NCBI GenBank assembly: GCA_012519705.1
Contig: JAAYPR010000031.1
Span: 1-44,265, forward strand
Reading direction: 5' to 3'
Source of the DNA: Campylobacteraceae bacterium
GTDB taxonomy: Bacteria > Campylobacterota > Campylobacteria > Campylobacterales > Campylobacteraceae
Length of the DNA: 44,265 nt
The notes under the pieces: generated by a model
The model's database searches: none
Seen by the model: only the letters and a program-made list of their open reading frames with translations
Told to the model about the DNA's origin: nothing
Program-made: the position numbers and the translations under genes
In this document: positions 8,749 to 17,082 of the stretch, piece by piece
Position numbering within the stretch: the first letter of the stretch is position 1
Layout of the letters: each line of letters starts with the position of its first letter

Positions 8749-9068
8749 TTTTTTAGCTCTATCGTTAATGGGTCTAAAATTTCGTATTTAAATTTTAGTT
8801 TTTCTATGTTTCGCTCTAGGTTTTTGTTTTCCTCAAGTAAAACTGAGTGCTTATTTCTAAGCTCATCTATATCTCTACTGATATAATATATCTCATTTCT
8901 TATATATATCACGGGGATAAATAGTGTAACCATAGTGGCTATAAAAATATACGCTAAAACTAAGCTATAAAAGGAAAGCCCCTCTCCTTTTTGGCTGTCA
9001 TATTCACTTAAAATTTCACTTTTTTCGTCAAAATTTCTATCTTGTAACTCTTGCATCACTCTATCCAA
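8745..9068 (-). CDS. FtsL-like bitopic division protein
   Basis: 107 residues: a charged cytoplasmic N-terminus (1-32), one membrane span (about 33-55), then an external coiled coil (about 60-95) ending near DPLTIELKK. This architecture, size and position directly after rsmH (13-base overlap) match FtsL, the divisome protein that partners FtsB and FtsQ. Sequence identity is weak in this family, so the call rests on topology and context. It overlaps rmuC by four bases downstream. Confidence 0.65.
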   Translation of the reverse strand: MDRVMQELQDRNFDEKSEILSEYDSQKGEGLSFYSLVLAYIFIATMVTLFIPVIYIRNEIYYISRDIDELRNKHSVLLEENKNLERNIEKLKFKYEILDPLTIELKK

Positions 9069-9964
9069 AAAGCTCTAAGTTTAGCAGGCTTGCTTCTTGA
9101 GTTCTCTTTTATCTCACTAGCGCTTGCCGTTAATGGTTTTTTAGTTATGATTTTTCCTTTTTGATGGTTATTTCCACACTCACATTTCATAACAAACTCA
9201 GGGCAGATACAGCTTCTTTCCCACTCTTTGAATTTGTTTTTAACCATCCTATCCTCTAGTGAGTGAAATGAGATGATGGCAACTATAGTGTTGTGAAACT
9301 TAGCATTTTCTATACTAGTTAGTAAGTTTGTTAGCTCATCAAGTTCTTTGTTTACTTCTATTCTAATGGCCTGAAAAACAAGCGTAGCCTTTGATGCTGA
9401 GTTTTTTCTGACACTTTTTTTACCGACAATATCAGATAACTCTTTGCCTGTTAGTATAGGTCTTTGCTCTCTGTGTTTTACTATCTCACTTGCTATAAAC
9501 TTAGCATCTTTTAGCTCGCCAAACTCCCTTAAAACTCTAGTTAGCTCATCAAGCGAGTAGTTATTTACCACAAATTTAGCGTCTAACTCCTGGCTTTTGT
9601 CCATTCTCATATCTAAGTTTTGACTATTTATAGAAAAGCCTCTATCATCTTTGTCTAAATGAAGCGATGAGACGCCGATATCAGCTAAAACTCCCCTAAC
9701 CTCGCTAACATCGATGTTGTGCACCATATTTGCAAAGTTTGTGTGGTGAATTTCTACTCTATCGCTAAACTCACTAAGAGCTTTTTTAGAGTGGTTAATT
9801 GCTTCAATATCTCTATCAAAGCAGATCATTTTAATGTTTTTGTTAGACTCTAAAAGTGCTTTTGTATGCCCAGCGTAACCTAAAGTGCAGTCAACTATAA
9901 CTCCACTCTCAACAGTTTTAAAAATGTCTATTACTTCATCTAGTAAAACGGGTATGTGTATCAT
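9056..9964 (-). CDS. rsmH: 16S rRNA (cytosine1402-N4)-methyltransferase
   Basis: S-adenosylmethionine-dependent methylase of C1402 in the ribosomal P site (formerly MraW). 302 residues. It opens IHIPVLLDEVID and continues with the SAM motif VDCTLGYAGHTKALL (about 24-38). GVLADIGVSSLHLD and RGFSINSQNLDMRMD follow, with IISFHSLEDRMVK late in the chain, all hallmark RsmH blocks. It is first in the rsmH-ftsL-like-rmuC operon and faces the ftsA/ftsZ genes divergently. Its -10 region overlaps that of the divergent gene. Confidence 0.97.
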   Translation of the reverse strand: MIHIPVLLDEVIDIFKTVESGVIVDCTLGYAGHTKALLESNKNIKMICFDRDIEAINHSKKALSEFSDRVEIHHTNFANMVHNIDVSEVRGVLADIGVSSLHLDKDDRGFSINSQNLDMRMDKSQELDAKFVVNNYSLDELTRVLREFGELKDAKFIASEIVKHREQRPILTGKELSDIVGKKSVRKNSASKATLVFQAIRIEVNKELDELTNLLTSIENAKFHNTIVAIISFHSLEDRMVKNKFKEWERSCICPEFVMKCECGNNHQKGKIITKKPLTASASEIKENSRSKPAKLRAFWIE

Positions 9965-9983
9965 CTTAACCTTAACTTTTTGC

Positions 9984-9994
9984 AGTATAATATC
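9984..9994. promoter_or_regulatory. Overlapping divergent -10 boxes
   Basis: Plus strand TATAAT at 9986-9991 points to the aldolase-like gene. On the minus strand the same bases read TATTATACT, giving TATACT (9989-9984) or TATTAT (9994-9989), 20-25 bases before the rsmH ATG. The two boxes share bases, so polymerase could occupy only one at a time. Confidence 0.5.
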
Positions 9995-10019
9995 ACAAAT
10001 TTATTTAAAAAGGCTAAAT

Positions 10020-10595
10020 TTGGAGATAAAAACTCACACTAAAAATATGCAAAAACTCTCCTTATCTATGTTTAGAAAAGGGTTTCTTGGCATTTTTCAC
10101 GGCTCAATTTCAGCAAAAATAGCTCAAAACAAATTTATCATCAACAAAAAAAATGCCGTTTTTGATAGCTTAGAAGAGGAGGATTTTATACTCCTTCATA
10201 ATAAAAAAGATTATAGATGGAACGAAGCAAGTATTGATAGCGATATTCACTTAAGTATATACAACAATATCTTTGAAGCGAAATTTATAGCCTTTACCAT
10301 GCCACAAAATATCGTAAGCTACTCGCTAAATCACGACTTTATAGAACCAAAAGATTATTTTGGATATGAGAGATTTGATAGAATTGAAATTTACAATCCT
10401 AAAAACTATGATGACTGGTATGAGAGAGCTCCTTATGAAATTCCTAAATTTATGCAAAAAAACAAAACAAACTTCATAGTAATAAAAGGATATGGGATTA
10501 TCTCATATAGCAGGGATTTGATAGACTTAGCTAAAGATGTTGCTTTGCTTGATTTTAGCTGCACAGTGCTAAAAAATGAGAAAATTTACAACTAA
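10020..10595 (+). CDS. Class II aldolase/adducin-fold protein lacking metal ligands
   Basis: 191 residues from a TTG at 10020, chosen because AAAAAGG (10007-10012) lies 7 bases upstream and a TATAAT box is in front. An upstream ATG would run through the rsmH 5' end antisense. The N-terminal RKGFLGIFHGSISAKI (19-34) resembles the class II aldolase GNxSxR block, and DSDIHLSIYN (73-82) the LHxxIY helix. The usual zinc HTH is FTM (92-94), and the third His (NHG) is Tyr in KGYG (156-159). Metal-dependent catalysis is therefore unlikely. Probably a non-catalytic or repurposed fold member. Function unknown. Confidence 0.7.
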   Translation: MEIKTHTKNMQKLSLSMFRKGFLGIFHGSISAKIAQNKFIINKKNAVFDSLEEEDFILLHNKKDYRWNEASIDSDIHLSIYNNIFEAKFIAFTMPQNIVSYSLNHDFIEPKDYFGYERFDRIEIYNPKNYDDWYERAPYEIPKFMQKNKTNFIVIKGYGIISYSRDLIDLAKDVALLDFSCTVLKNEKIYN

Positions 10596-10614
10596 TTTAT
10601 ATAAAATCTTCATT

Positions 10615-10718
10615 TAACTAACACTTTGTTAGCTTAAAGTTAGTAAAATACCAAAATATAGCTTCGATTTTAAGCTACTTTAAGTCTAAATTCAGTAAAA
10701 TATTAAATCTGTTAGTTA
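10615..10718. repeat. Nested inverted repeats in the leader before the PpiD-like gene
   Basis: TAACTAACA (10615-10623) pairs with TGTTAGTTA (10710-10718), and inside them CTTAAAGT (10633-10640) pairs with ACTTTAAG (10677-10684). A TAAAAT box at 10696-10701 lies between the right-hand arms. AT-rich sequence makes chance pairs plausible. Confidence 0.4.
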
Positions 10719-10734
10719 GTAGAAAAGGACATTA

Positions 10735-12201
10735 ATGATAAATTGGATGCAAAAACATAGAAAAGCACTTGTTCCGGCGATTTGGATTAGCACTATAGCG
10801 TTTGTTGGTGCTGGTTTTGTTGGTTGGGGTGCTTACAGTATGAAAAGCGACACATCATCAGCTGTTGCAAAAGTTGGAGATACAGCTATAAGCCTACAAG
10901 AGTTTCAAATAAAATACAACAATTTATATAACTATATAAACTCTATCTCAGATGGAAATTTAACCCAAACTCAAGCTGATGAGATGGGGCTTGATATGAT
11001 AGCTTACGCTTCGATTATCAACGATACTATGTGGCTAAATTTCGCTAACGAGCTTGGTATTGGCGTTAGTGATGAGGATGTAGCAAAGTATCTAGTTACA
11101 ATGCCTGAGTTTCAGCTAGATGGAGCTTTTGATAAAAACTTATATTTAAACACATTAGCAAGACTTGGGATTAAGCCTGTTGATTTTGAAGAAAACTTAG
11201 CAAAGAATGTTATTTTAGATAAATTAAATCACGCTTTAAATTTGCCTGTTAATAAAAATGAGATTGAAGCACTATCAAGTTCGTTTTTTATGGAAGACAA
11301 ACTTGAACTAAATATCATAGAGGTAAACCCTGATGATATAAACATAACTGAACCTGAGCTAAAAGAGTTCTGGGAAAAAACTAAGGATAGTTATAAAACA
11401 CTAACAAGCTACGAACTAGATGTGCTAAATGTAAGAATTTCTGATATGGATGTTAAAAAAGAAGAAGTTGAAAAATACTACGAAGAGAATAAAAACCTAT
11501 ATAGAAACCCTGATGATACTATAATGGATTTTGAGAGTGCAAAGCTTGATGTTTTAAGAGACTATAAACTTGAAAATAGCAAAGATGACGCACTAAAAGC
11601 TTATATCGCTCTTAAAAACGACGAGATGAAAACAACTGAAAAGCTAACCGTTAAAGTTGATGATGTTAGCTTCCCGCTTGAAGAGATAGTAGATGAAAAA
11701 GTTGGAGAGTTTATAAAGCCAATAGTCTATAAAGATGGTTATTTAGTAGTAAGAGTATCTAAAATAAACACTCCTGAAACTATGAATTATGAAGAAGCAA
11801 AAGAGCTAGCAAAAGCTGACTTTAGAGTGGTTAAAATAGAAAATGAACTTGACGCTCTAGCTAATAAAACTCTAGAAAGCTTTAGTGGAAAAGATATAGG
11901 TTTCGTGTCAAAAAATAGCGTGATTGAAGGGCTTAGCGAACTTGAATCAAGTATATTTTTAAACGAGCTTTTTAATACGGCAAATGCTTCAAAAGGGTAT
12001 GTTAAATTTGAAAACAAAGCTTTTGTTTATAACATAGTGGAGCAAAGACTAGTAAATCAAGAAAAACTAGATGAATATAAAGATGTTTTAGTTCAAAACG
12101 CAGCTGGTCTTAAAAACTTAGAGTTAAAAACAAGCATATCAAATTTGCTTGAAAAAAGATACAAAGTAGAACAATACTATAAAGGTAGCAGTCTTGAATA
12201 A
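10735..12201 (+). CDS. PpiD/SurA-type membrane-anchored periplasmic foldase
   Basis: 488 residues: a short basic cytoplasmic start (MINWMQKHRKALV), one inner-membrane span (about 13-34), then a SurA_N-like chaperone domain (VAKVGDTAISLQEFQIKYN from about 44). A long helical region and a parvulin-like stretch (about 240-350, ending GYLVVRVSKINTPE) follow. The layout matches PpiD, which helps outer-membrane proteins leave the Sec channel. Critical parvulin residues cannot be confirmed by eye, so isomerase activity is uncertain. AAAAGGA precedes the ATG, and the 3' end overlaps ftsA by 8 bases, a Campylobacter-typical arrangement. Confidence 0.85.
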   Translation: MINWMQKHRKALVPAIWISTIAFVGAGFVGWGAYSMKSDTSSAVAKVGDTAISLQEFQIKYNNLYNYINSISDGNLTQTQADEMGLDMIAYASIINDTMWLNFANELGIGVSDEDVAKYLVTMPEFQLDGAFDKNLYLNTLARLGIKPVDFEENLAKNVILDKLNHALNLPVNKNEIEALSSSFFMEDKLELNIIEVNPDDINITEPELKEFWEKTKDSYKTLTSYELDVLNVRISDMDVKKEEVEKYYEENKNLYRNPDDTIMDFESAKLDVLRDYKLENSKDDALKAYIALKNDEMKTTEKLTVKVDDVSFPLEEIVDEKVGEFIKPIVYKDGYLVVRVSKINTPETMNYEEAKELAKADFRVVKIENELDALANKTLESFSGKDIGFVSKNSVIEGLSELESSIFLNELFNTANASKGYVKFENKAFVYNIVEQRLVNQEKLDEYKDVLVQNAAGLKNLELKTSISNLLEKRYKVEQYYKGSSLE

Positions 12202-13564
12202 TTATTATATACTTGGTTTAGATATTGGATCTGTAAATATCTCAGCAGCCATTGCTAAATTTAGTCCTGACTCTGATAATTTGTCGATATCAGGCATAGG
12301 TAGAGCAAGAACTAACGGACTAAAAAAAGGTGTTGTAACAAATATAGAAAAAGCAAGCACTTCTATTAGACAGGCTGCGAAAGAAGCTATGAAAACAGCT
12401 GGTTGTAAGCCTGACAGAGTGGTTGTTTCTATAGCTGGAGCTTATACAGGAAGTGTTAAATCTCAAGGGATTGTAAGCGTTCCATCCGGTGAGATAAGTA
12501 TAAATGAGATAAAAAGAGCTATGCAGATGGCTCAAGATAACGCCATAATTGATAAAGATCAAGTTATTTTACACGTTCTACCATATGAGTTTAAAGTAGA
12601 TGGGCAAGATCATATAGAAGATCCCATAGGAATGAGTGGCTCAAGACTTGAAGTTTTCACTCACGTTATAACAGCTGAGGGTAACTCTATAAGAAATCTA
12701 ATAAAAGCAACAAATATGGCTGGGCTAAAGATAGATAATATGGTTTTAGCAGGCTACGCTTCAGCTCTTGCAACACTAACAAAAGATGAGAAAGAGTTAG
12801 GCGTTGGGCTTATAGATTTAGGTGGGGCAACTTGCGATATAGTTGTTCATCTTGGAAACTCTATTGTCTATAATGACACTTTGCCGGTTGGCTCAACAAA
12901 TATAACTATGGATTTATCAAGAGCTTTAAACACTCCTTTAGCCAACGCTGAAGAGATAAAGATAAACTACACAAAACTACTTGAGAGTGGTGTTAGCGAG
13001 CTTCAACTTCCAACTATGGGAGAGGTTTCACTAACTCACGAAGCAAGCATGGATATAGTGACAAAAGTTATTTATGCAAGGATTGAAGAGACTATTCTTC
13101 TACTTCTAAATAAATTTGAAAATAGTGGATATCTAAACAAACTAGGCTCTGGTTTGGTTCTAACAGGTGGGATGTCAAAACTAGATGATATTAGAAACTT
13201 AACTTCTCTTATGTTTGACAATATCCCAGTTAGGATAGCAAAACCAAGGTCAGTTGATGGGCTTTTTGAAGTTTCTGAAGATGCCAAAAACTCATGTGTT
13301 GTTGGACTTTGTCTGTATGGAAGTGGTGAGTTTACTAGGTATGAGATAGACTCAAATGGTGAGCTAAAATATAAAGATAGCCATTTAAAAAGCATGACTA
13401 GCACAAAAAGTGTAAATAGTGCTCCTGTTATAGAAAAAGAAAAAGTTGAATATAAAGAAGATAAGTCTGAAGATTTAATAAAAATTTCAAAAATTTCTGA
13501 AAAAAACGCAGAAGACATGCATACATTTACTAAAATTTTAAATAGATTAAAACAATTATTTTAA
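12194..13564 (+). CDS. ftsA: Cell division protein FtsA
   Basis: Actin-like ATPase that tethers FtsZ filaments to the membrane and recruits later divisome proteins. 456 residues. ATP-site motifs: LGLDIGSVNISAAIAK (phosphate 1, about 5-20), GLIDLGGATCDIVVH (phosphate 2, about 204-218) and LVLTGGMSKLDDI (adenosine, about 322). The SHS2 1C subdomain lies between. The C-terminus FTKILNRLKQLF forms the amphipathic membrane-targeting helix. It overlaps the foldase gene upstream and ends 13 bases before ftsZ, with GAGGGGGAGAG serving the ftsZ start. Confidence 0.97.
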   Translation: MNNYYILGLDIGSVNISAAIAKFSPDSDNLSISGIGRARTNGLKKGVVTNIEKASTSIRQAAKEAMKTAGCKPDRVVVSIAGAYTGSVKSQGIVSVPSGEISINEIKRAMQMAQDNAIIDKDQVILHVLPYEFKVDGQDHIEDPIGMSGSRLEVFTHVITAEGNSIRNLIKATNMAGLKIDNMVLAGYASALATLTKDEKELGVGLIDLGGATCDIVVHLGNSIVYNDTLPVGSTNITMDLSRALNTPLANAEEIKINYTKLLESGVSELQLPTMGEVSLTHEASMDIVTKVIYARIEETILLLLNKFENSGYLNKLGSGLVLTGGMSKLDDIRNLTSLMFDNIPVRIAKPRSVDGLFEVSEDAKNSCVVGLCLYGSGEFTRYEIDSNGELKYKDSHLKSMTSTKSVNSAPVIEKEKVEYKEDKSEDLIKISKISEKNAEDMHTFTKILNRLKQLF

Positions 13565-13577
13565 GAGGGGGAGAGAT

Positions 13578-14723
13578 ATGAACGGCTTTATAGTAGAAGA
13601 AAACAGAGGCGTTTATGGCGCTAAAATGAAAGTTATCGGTGTTGGCGGTGGTGGCGGAAATATGATAAACCATATGATAAGAGAAGGCTATGACAGAATT
13701 GATTTAATCGTTGCAAATACTGACTCTCAAGCTCTTGAAGGATCACTTGCTAAAACAAAAATTCAACTTGGTGCTAACAAAACAAAAGGTCTTGGTGCTG
13801 GGATGAACCCTGATGTTGGCAAAGAAGCTGCTGAAGAGAGCTATGACACCCTAAAAGATGCTTTAGAATACTCTGATATCGTCTTTATCTCAACTGGTAT
13901 GGGTGGCGGAACCGGAACGGGAGCAGCACCTGTTGTAGCAAGAGCAGCTAAAGAAAACAAAGCTTTAACTATCGGTGTAGTAACAACCCCTTTTAGATTT
14001 GAAGGTAAAAAAAGATCGAGACTAGCTGAAGCGGGAATCACTGAGCTTAAAAAAGAGTGTGACTCTATCTTAGTTATACCAAACGAGAAACTACTAACTC
14101 TGATTGACAAAAAAGCAGGCATTAAAGAGAGTTTTAAAATGGTAGACGATGTTTTAGCAAGAGCGGTAAATGGGATGAGCTCTATCATCATCGACTCAGG
14201 CGATAGCGATATCAACCTTGACTTTTCTGACGTTAAGAAAATCATGTCTCACAGAGGCTTAGCTCTGATGGGCGTTGGTGTAAGCGAAGGTGAAGATGCA
14301 GCAAAAGAAGCTGTTCAAGACGCCATCCAGTCGCCTCTTCTTGATGATATGAGTATAAATGGTGCGATGGGCGTTCTAATCCACTTTAAAATTCACCCAG
14401 ACTGCTCTTTGATAGAAATCAGTCAAGCAGTTAGCTTAGTAGAAAATGCTGCTCATGATGATGCTGACATCATCTTTGGGACGACTTCTGACCCTAGTAT
14501 AGAAAATAACAGAGTTGAAGTGACTCTTATAGCAACTGGATTTGAGCACTCCCAAAAGGAAGTAAAAGAAACTCCAAAGGAGGATGCTAAAAGCACGCTT
14601 GATGAGACTAGAAGACAGATTATAAACAGACATAGACTACAAAAAGTTAGTGGTGGTTTTGATATATCAGATACTTATGATGAACTGGATGAGCCATCAT
14701 TTATGAGAAATCAGATGGACTAA
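13578..14723 (+). CDS. ftsZ: Cell division GTPase FtsZ
   Basis: Tubulin homologue forming the division ring. 381 residues. GVGGGGGNMINHM (about 21-33) contacts nucleotide, and the tubulin signature GGGTGTGAAPVVA (about 114-126) binds the phosphates. The T7 region NLDFSDVKKIM (about 213-223) supplies the catalytic Asp. The C-terminal linker is short and charged, ending YDELDEPSFMRNQMD, a diverged form of the conserved tail peptide that binds FtsA. Last gene of the rightward division operon, followed directly by a strong terminator. Confidence 0.98.
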   Translation: MNGFIVEENRGVYGAKMKVIGVGGGGGNMINHMIREGYDRIDLIVANTDSQALEGSLAKTKIQLGANKTKGLGAGMNPDVGKEAAEESYDTLKDALEYSDIVFISTGMGGGTGTGAAPVVARAAKENKALTIGVVTTPFRFEGKKRSRLAEAGITELKKECDSILVIPNEKLLTLIDKKAGIKESFKMVDDVLARAVNGMSSIIIDSGDSDINLDFSDVKKIMSHRGLALMGVGVSEGEDAAKEAVQDAIQSPLLDDMSINGAMGVLIHFKIHPDCSLIEISQAVSLVENAAHDDADIIFGTTSDPSIENNRVEVTLIATGFEHSQKEVKETPKEDAKSTLDETRRQIINRHRLQKVSGGFDISDTYDELDEPSFMRNQMD

Positions 14724-14743
14724 AAACTGGCCCTACCTCTTAA

Positions 14744-14771
14744 TAATCCAACCTTTTTTAAGGTTGGATTA
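14744..14771. terminator. Terminator after ftsZ, probably shared with purH
   Basis: Perfect 12-base stem TAATCCAACCTT/AAGGTTGGATTA with a TTTT loop, followed on the plus strand by TATTATTT. It lies between the convergent ftsZ and purH stops (21 bases from each), so it likely serves both, more strongly ftsZ. Confidence 0.85.
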
Positions 14772-14791
14772 TATTATTTAATCTTTCACTT

Positions 14792-16330
14792 TTAGTGTAA
14801 AAAGTGTCTTATCCCTGTAAAATACATCGCCATACCATTTTTATCAGCTTCAGCTATAACTTCATCATCTCTTATTGAGCCACCTGGCTGGATAACAGTT
14901 TTAACCCCTACTTTTGCAGCTATTTCTATACTATCACTAAATGGAAAGAATGCCTCACTTGCTAGAACACAACCGTTTAAATCAAGTCCCATATCATTAG
15001 CTTTTGCAACCGCAGCACGTGCTGCATCAACCCTGCTTGTCATACCCATCCCAATAGCCACCATTGCTGAGTCTTTTACATAAACAACGCAGTTTGACTT
15101 AGTTAGAGCTGCAACTTGCCACGCTATTTTCATATCGTCAAGTTCACTTTTAGAGGCTTCTCTTTTGGTAACGCATTTTGCATTTGTCACCTCATCACTT
15201 TTTACAAAATCTCTTTCTTGATAGACAAATCCACCATCTACATGTCTAAAGTCAAAGCCTTCCCCCGCTCTAACTAAAAACTCACTATCCATTGTAAAAA
15301 TTTTAGTTCTTTTTTTCTCGGTAAACACTTCAACTGCCTCGTCCGTTACATTTGCAGCGATGATTACCTCCATAAAGGTGCCTTTTTTATTTAGCTCAGT
15401 CGCCAACTCCGCATCCAAAGTGCCGTTAATAGCTATAACCCCACCATACGCAGAGACTGGGTCGCACTTAAGGGCTGCTTGGTAACTTTCCATTAAACTC
15501 TCTTTTATAGCAAAACCACACGGATTTGCGTGTTTGCAAATAGCCACAGCCTTTTTATCTCCAAAGCTACTTGCTAGGCTTACTGCTCCGTGAATGTCAG
15601 TCATGTTATTAAAACTAGCTTCGCCTTTTAGAGCTCTAAAGTGCTTGCTAAAGTGGTTTTCAAACTCATATAACGCCCCTTTTTGATGTGGATTTTCACC
15701 GTAACGCGTGTCAAAAACCTTACTTCCAACTATAAATTTCTTATCCCCAAAGTCAGCGTTAAAACGCTTGTTCATGTAGTTTGCTATCATTGCATCATAG
15801 CTTGCGGTATGCTCAAAAGCTTTTATCATCAAGTCTCTTCTAAACTCAAAACTGTCATTTTTACTTTTTAAAGCATCCACTACAAGCTTATAATCAGCCG
15901 GATTTGTAACGATTAGCACATCTTGGAAGTTTTTTGCAGCACTTCTAACCATAGCAGGACCACCGATGTCAATGTTTTCTATAATCTCACTAAAATCATT
16001 AGTTCTTTGGATAGTCTCTTTAAATGGGTATAAATTCACACATACTAAATCAATGCCGTAAACTTCATTTTCCCTAGCTTGCTTTACGTGGCTCTCATCA
16101 CTTCTTTTATGCAAAATTCCACCGTGAATTTTTGGGTGCAGGGTTTTAACTCTGCCTTCAAACATCTCAGGGCTTTTTGTATACTCGCTTACTTCAACGG
16201 CTTTTACGCCATTTTCTACTAGCAGTTTATATGTCCCGCCGGTACTTAAAATCTCAAAACCCAAATTTACTAGCTCTTTAGCAAACTCTACAACGCCACT
16301 TTTGTCACTTACACTAAGAAGTGCTTTCAT
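14792..16330 (-). CDS. purH: Bifunctional AICAR transformylase/IMP cyclohydrolase
   Basis: Last two steps of purine synthesis: formylation of AICAR and ring closure to IMP. 512 residues. The N-terminal cyclohydrolase/MGS-like domain starts [19 protein letters not shown] and includes [23 protein letters not shown] and the VCVNLYPF block. The C-terminal transformylase contains [11 protein letters not shown] (the catalytic Lys-His pair) and [13 protein letters not shown] near the end. Two ATGs lie in tandem (16333 and 16330). AAGGAG is 2 bases from the first but 5 from the second, so the second is preferred. A TAGAAT box lies at 16366-16371. Confidence 0.97.
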   Translation of the reverse strand: MKALLSVSDKSGVVEFAKELVNLGFEILSTGGTYKLLVENGVKAVEVSEYTKSPEMFEGRVKTLHPKIHGGILHKRSDESHVKQARENEVYGIDLVCVNLYPFKETIQRTNDFSEIIENIDIGGPAMVRSAAKNFQDVLIVTNPADYKLVVDALKSKNDSFEFRRDLMIKAFEHTASYDAMIANYMNKRFNADFGDKKFIVGSKVFDTRYGENPHQKGALYEFENHFSKHFRALKGEASFNNMTDIHGAVSLASSFGDKKAVAICKHANPCGFAIKESLMESYQAALKCDPVSAYGGVIAINGTLDAELATELNKKGTFMEVIIAANVTDEAVEVFTEKKRTKIFTMDSEFLVRAGEGFDFRHVDGGFVYQERDFVKSDEVTNAKCVTKREASKSELDDMKIAWQVAALTKSNCVVYVKDSAMVAIGMGMTSRVDAARAAVAKANDMGLDLNGCVLASEAFFPFSDSIEIAAKVGVKTVIQPGGSIRDDEVIAEADKNGMAMYFTGIRHFLH

Positions 16331-16365
16331 CATCTCTCCTTAAAAATATATAAATTTAATACTTG

Positions 16366-16371
16366 ATTCTA
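16366..16371 (-). promoter_or_regulatory. Probable -10 box of purH
   Basis: Minus strand GTGATAGAAT, about 36 bases before the purH start. Same TAGAAT form as the leuD box. Confidence 0.5.
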
Positions 16372-16439
16372 TCACAAAAGCTCTATAAGTTTAATAAATT
16401 TAGTTAAGATTTACCATAAAACAACATAAAGGATAACTT

Positions 16440-17063
16440 ATGGAGAAAAAACCAGTAAGAGACAATGTCCGCTTTCCAAAAGGCGATGGTGGGATAGAGA
16501 CTTTAAAAAGGATGAATAAAGAGCATAATAAGGGCTCTTTATGGGCGATATGTAAGCTCGATTTAAGTAAAAGTGCAAATTTAAACATCCTTGATATTGG
16601 TTGTGGCGGTGGGCAAAATTTGATAAATTTAGCTAATGTTTTTAAAAATTCAACTCTTTGGGGAATCGACTACTCGCCAACTAGTATAGAGTTAAGCTCT
16701 AAAACCTGCGATGAGCTTATAAAAAATGAAAGGTTAAGCTTAAAAGTAGCTGACGTTCATGATACTAAATTTAAGAGCGGTAAATTTGACTTAATAACAG
16801 CGTTTGAAACGATGTATTTCTGGGAGAACTTAGAAGTGGCTTTTACCGAAATCAAGCGTATTTTAAAAACGGACGGCGTTTTTATGGCATTTTTAGAAGG
16901 AACTAAAAAGGAGACTTTGGAAAAATGGAGTGCTGGTGTTTTTTTACAAAACAAACTATCGCCAAGCGAGTATAAAGTTATCTTTAAAAAAGCTGGATTT
17001 AAGAATTTAGAAATTTACACTAAAGATGAGAGCGAAATAACATGTTTTATAGCTAGAAGTTAG
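16440..17063 (+). CDS. Class I SAM-dependent methyltransferase
   Basis: 207 residues. SAM-binding motif I is seen in NILDIGCGGGQNL (about 49-61), motif II acidic residue in LWGIDYSPTSIEL, and a motif IV-like FDLITAFETMYFWENL (about 116-131). This is the Methyltransf_11/25 type acting on a small molecule. The N-terminal lead (FPKGDGGIETLKRMNKEHN) is typical of a widespread group of small uncharacterised methylases. Target unknown. AAAGGAT precedes the ATG. It is a single-gene unit, ending within a hairpin shared with the convergent ddh gene. Confidence 0.85.
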   Translation: MEKKPVRDNVRFPKGDGGIETLKRMNKEHNKGSLWAICKLDLSKSANLNILDIGCGGGQNLINLANVFKNSTLWGIDYSPTSIELSSKTCDELIKNERLSLKVADVHDTKFKSGKFDLITAFETMYFWENLEVAFTEIKRILKTDGVFMAFLEGTKKETLEKWSAGVFLQNKLSPSEYKVIFKKAGFKNLEIYTKDESEITCFIARS

Positions 17064-17082
17064 GCTTTTTGCCTAACTTCTA
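17054..17082. terminator. Bidirectional terminator containing both stop codons
   Basis: Perfect 12-base stem TAGAAGTTAGGC (17054-17065) with GCCTAACTTCTA (17071-17082) and a TTTTT loop. The methyltransferase stop (TAG, 17061-17063) is in the left arm and the ddh stop (TAG, 17082-17080) in the right arm. T-rich sequence follows on the plus strand. Confidence 0.8.

Noticed and set aside
9885-10019. Longer N-terminus for the aldolase-like protein from an upstream ATG
   Set aside because: It would read antisense through the rsmH 5' end and across the shared promoter. The TTG at 10020 has a good ribosome site and a promoter in front.
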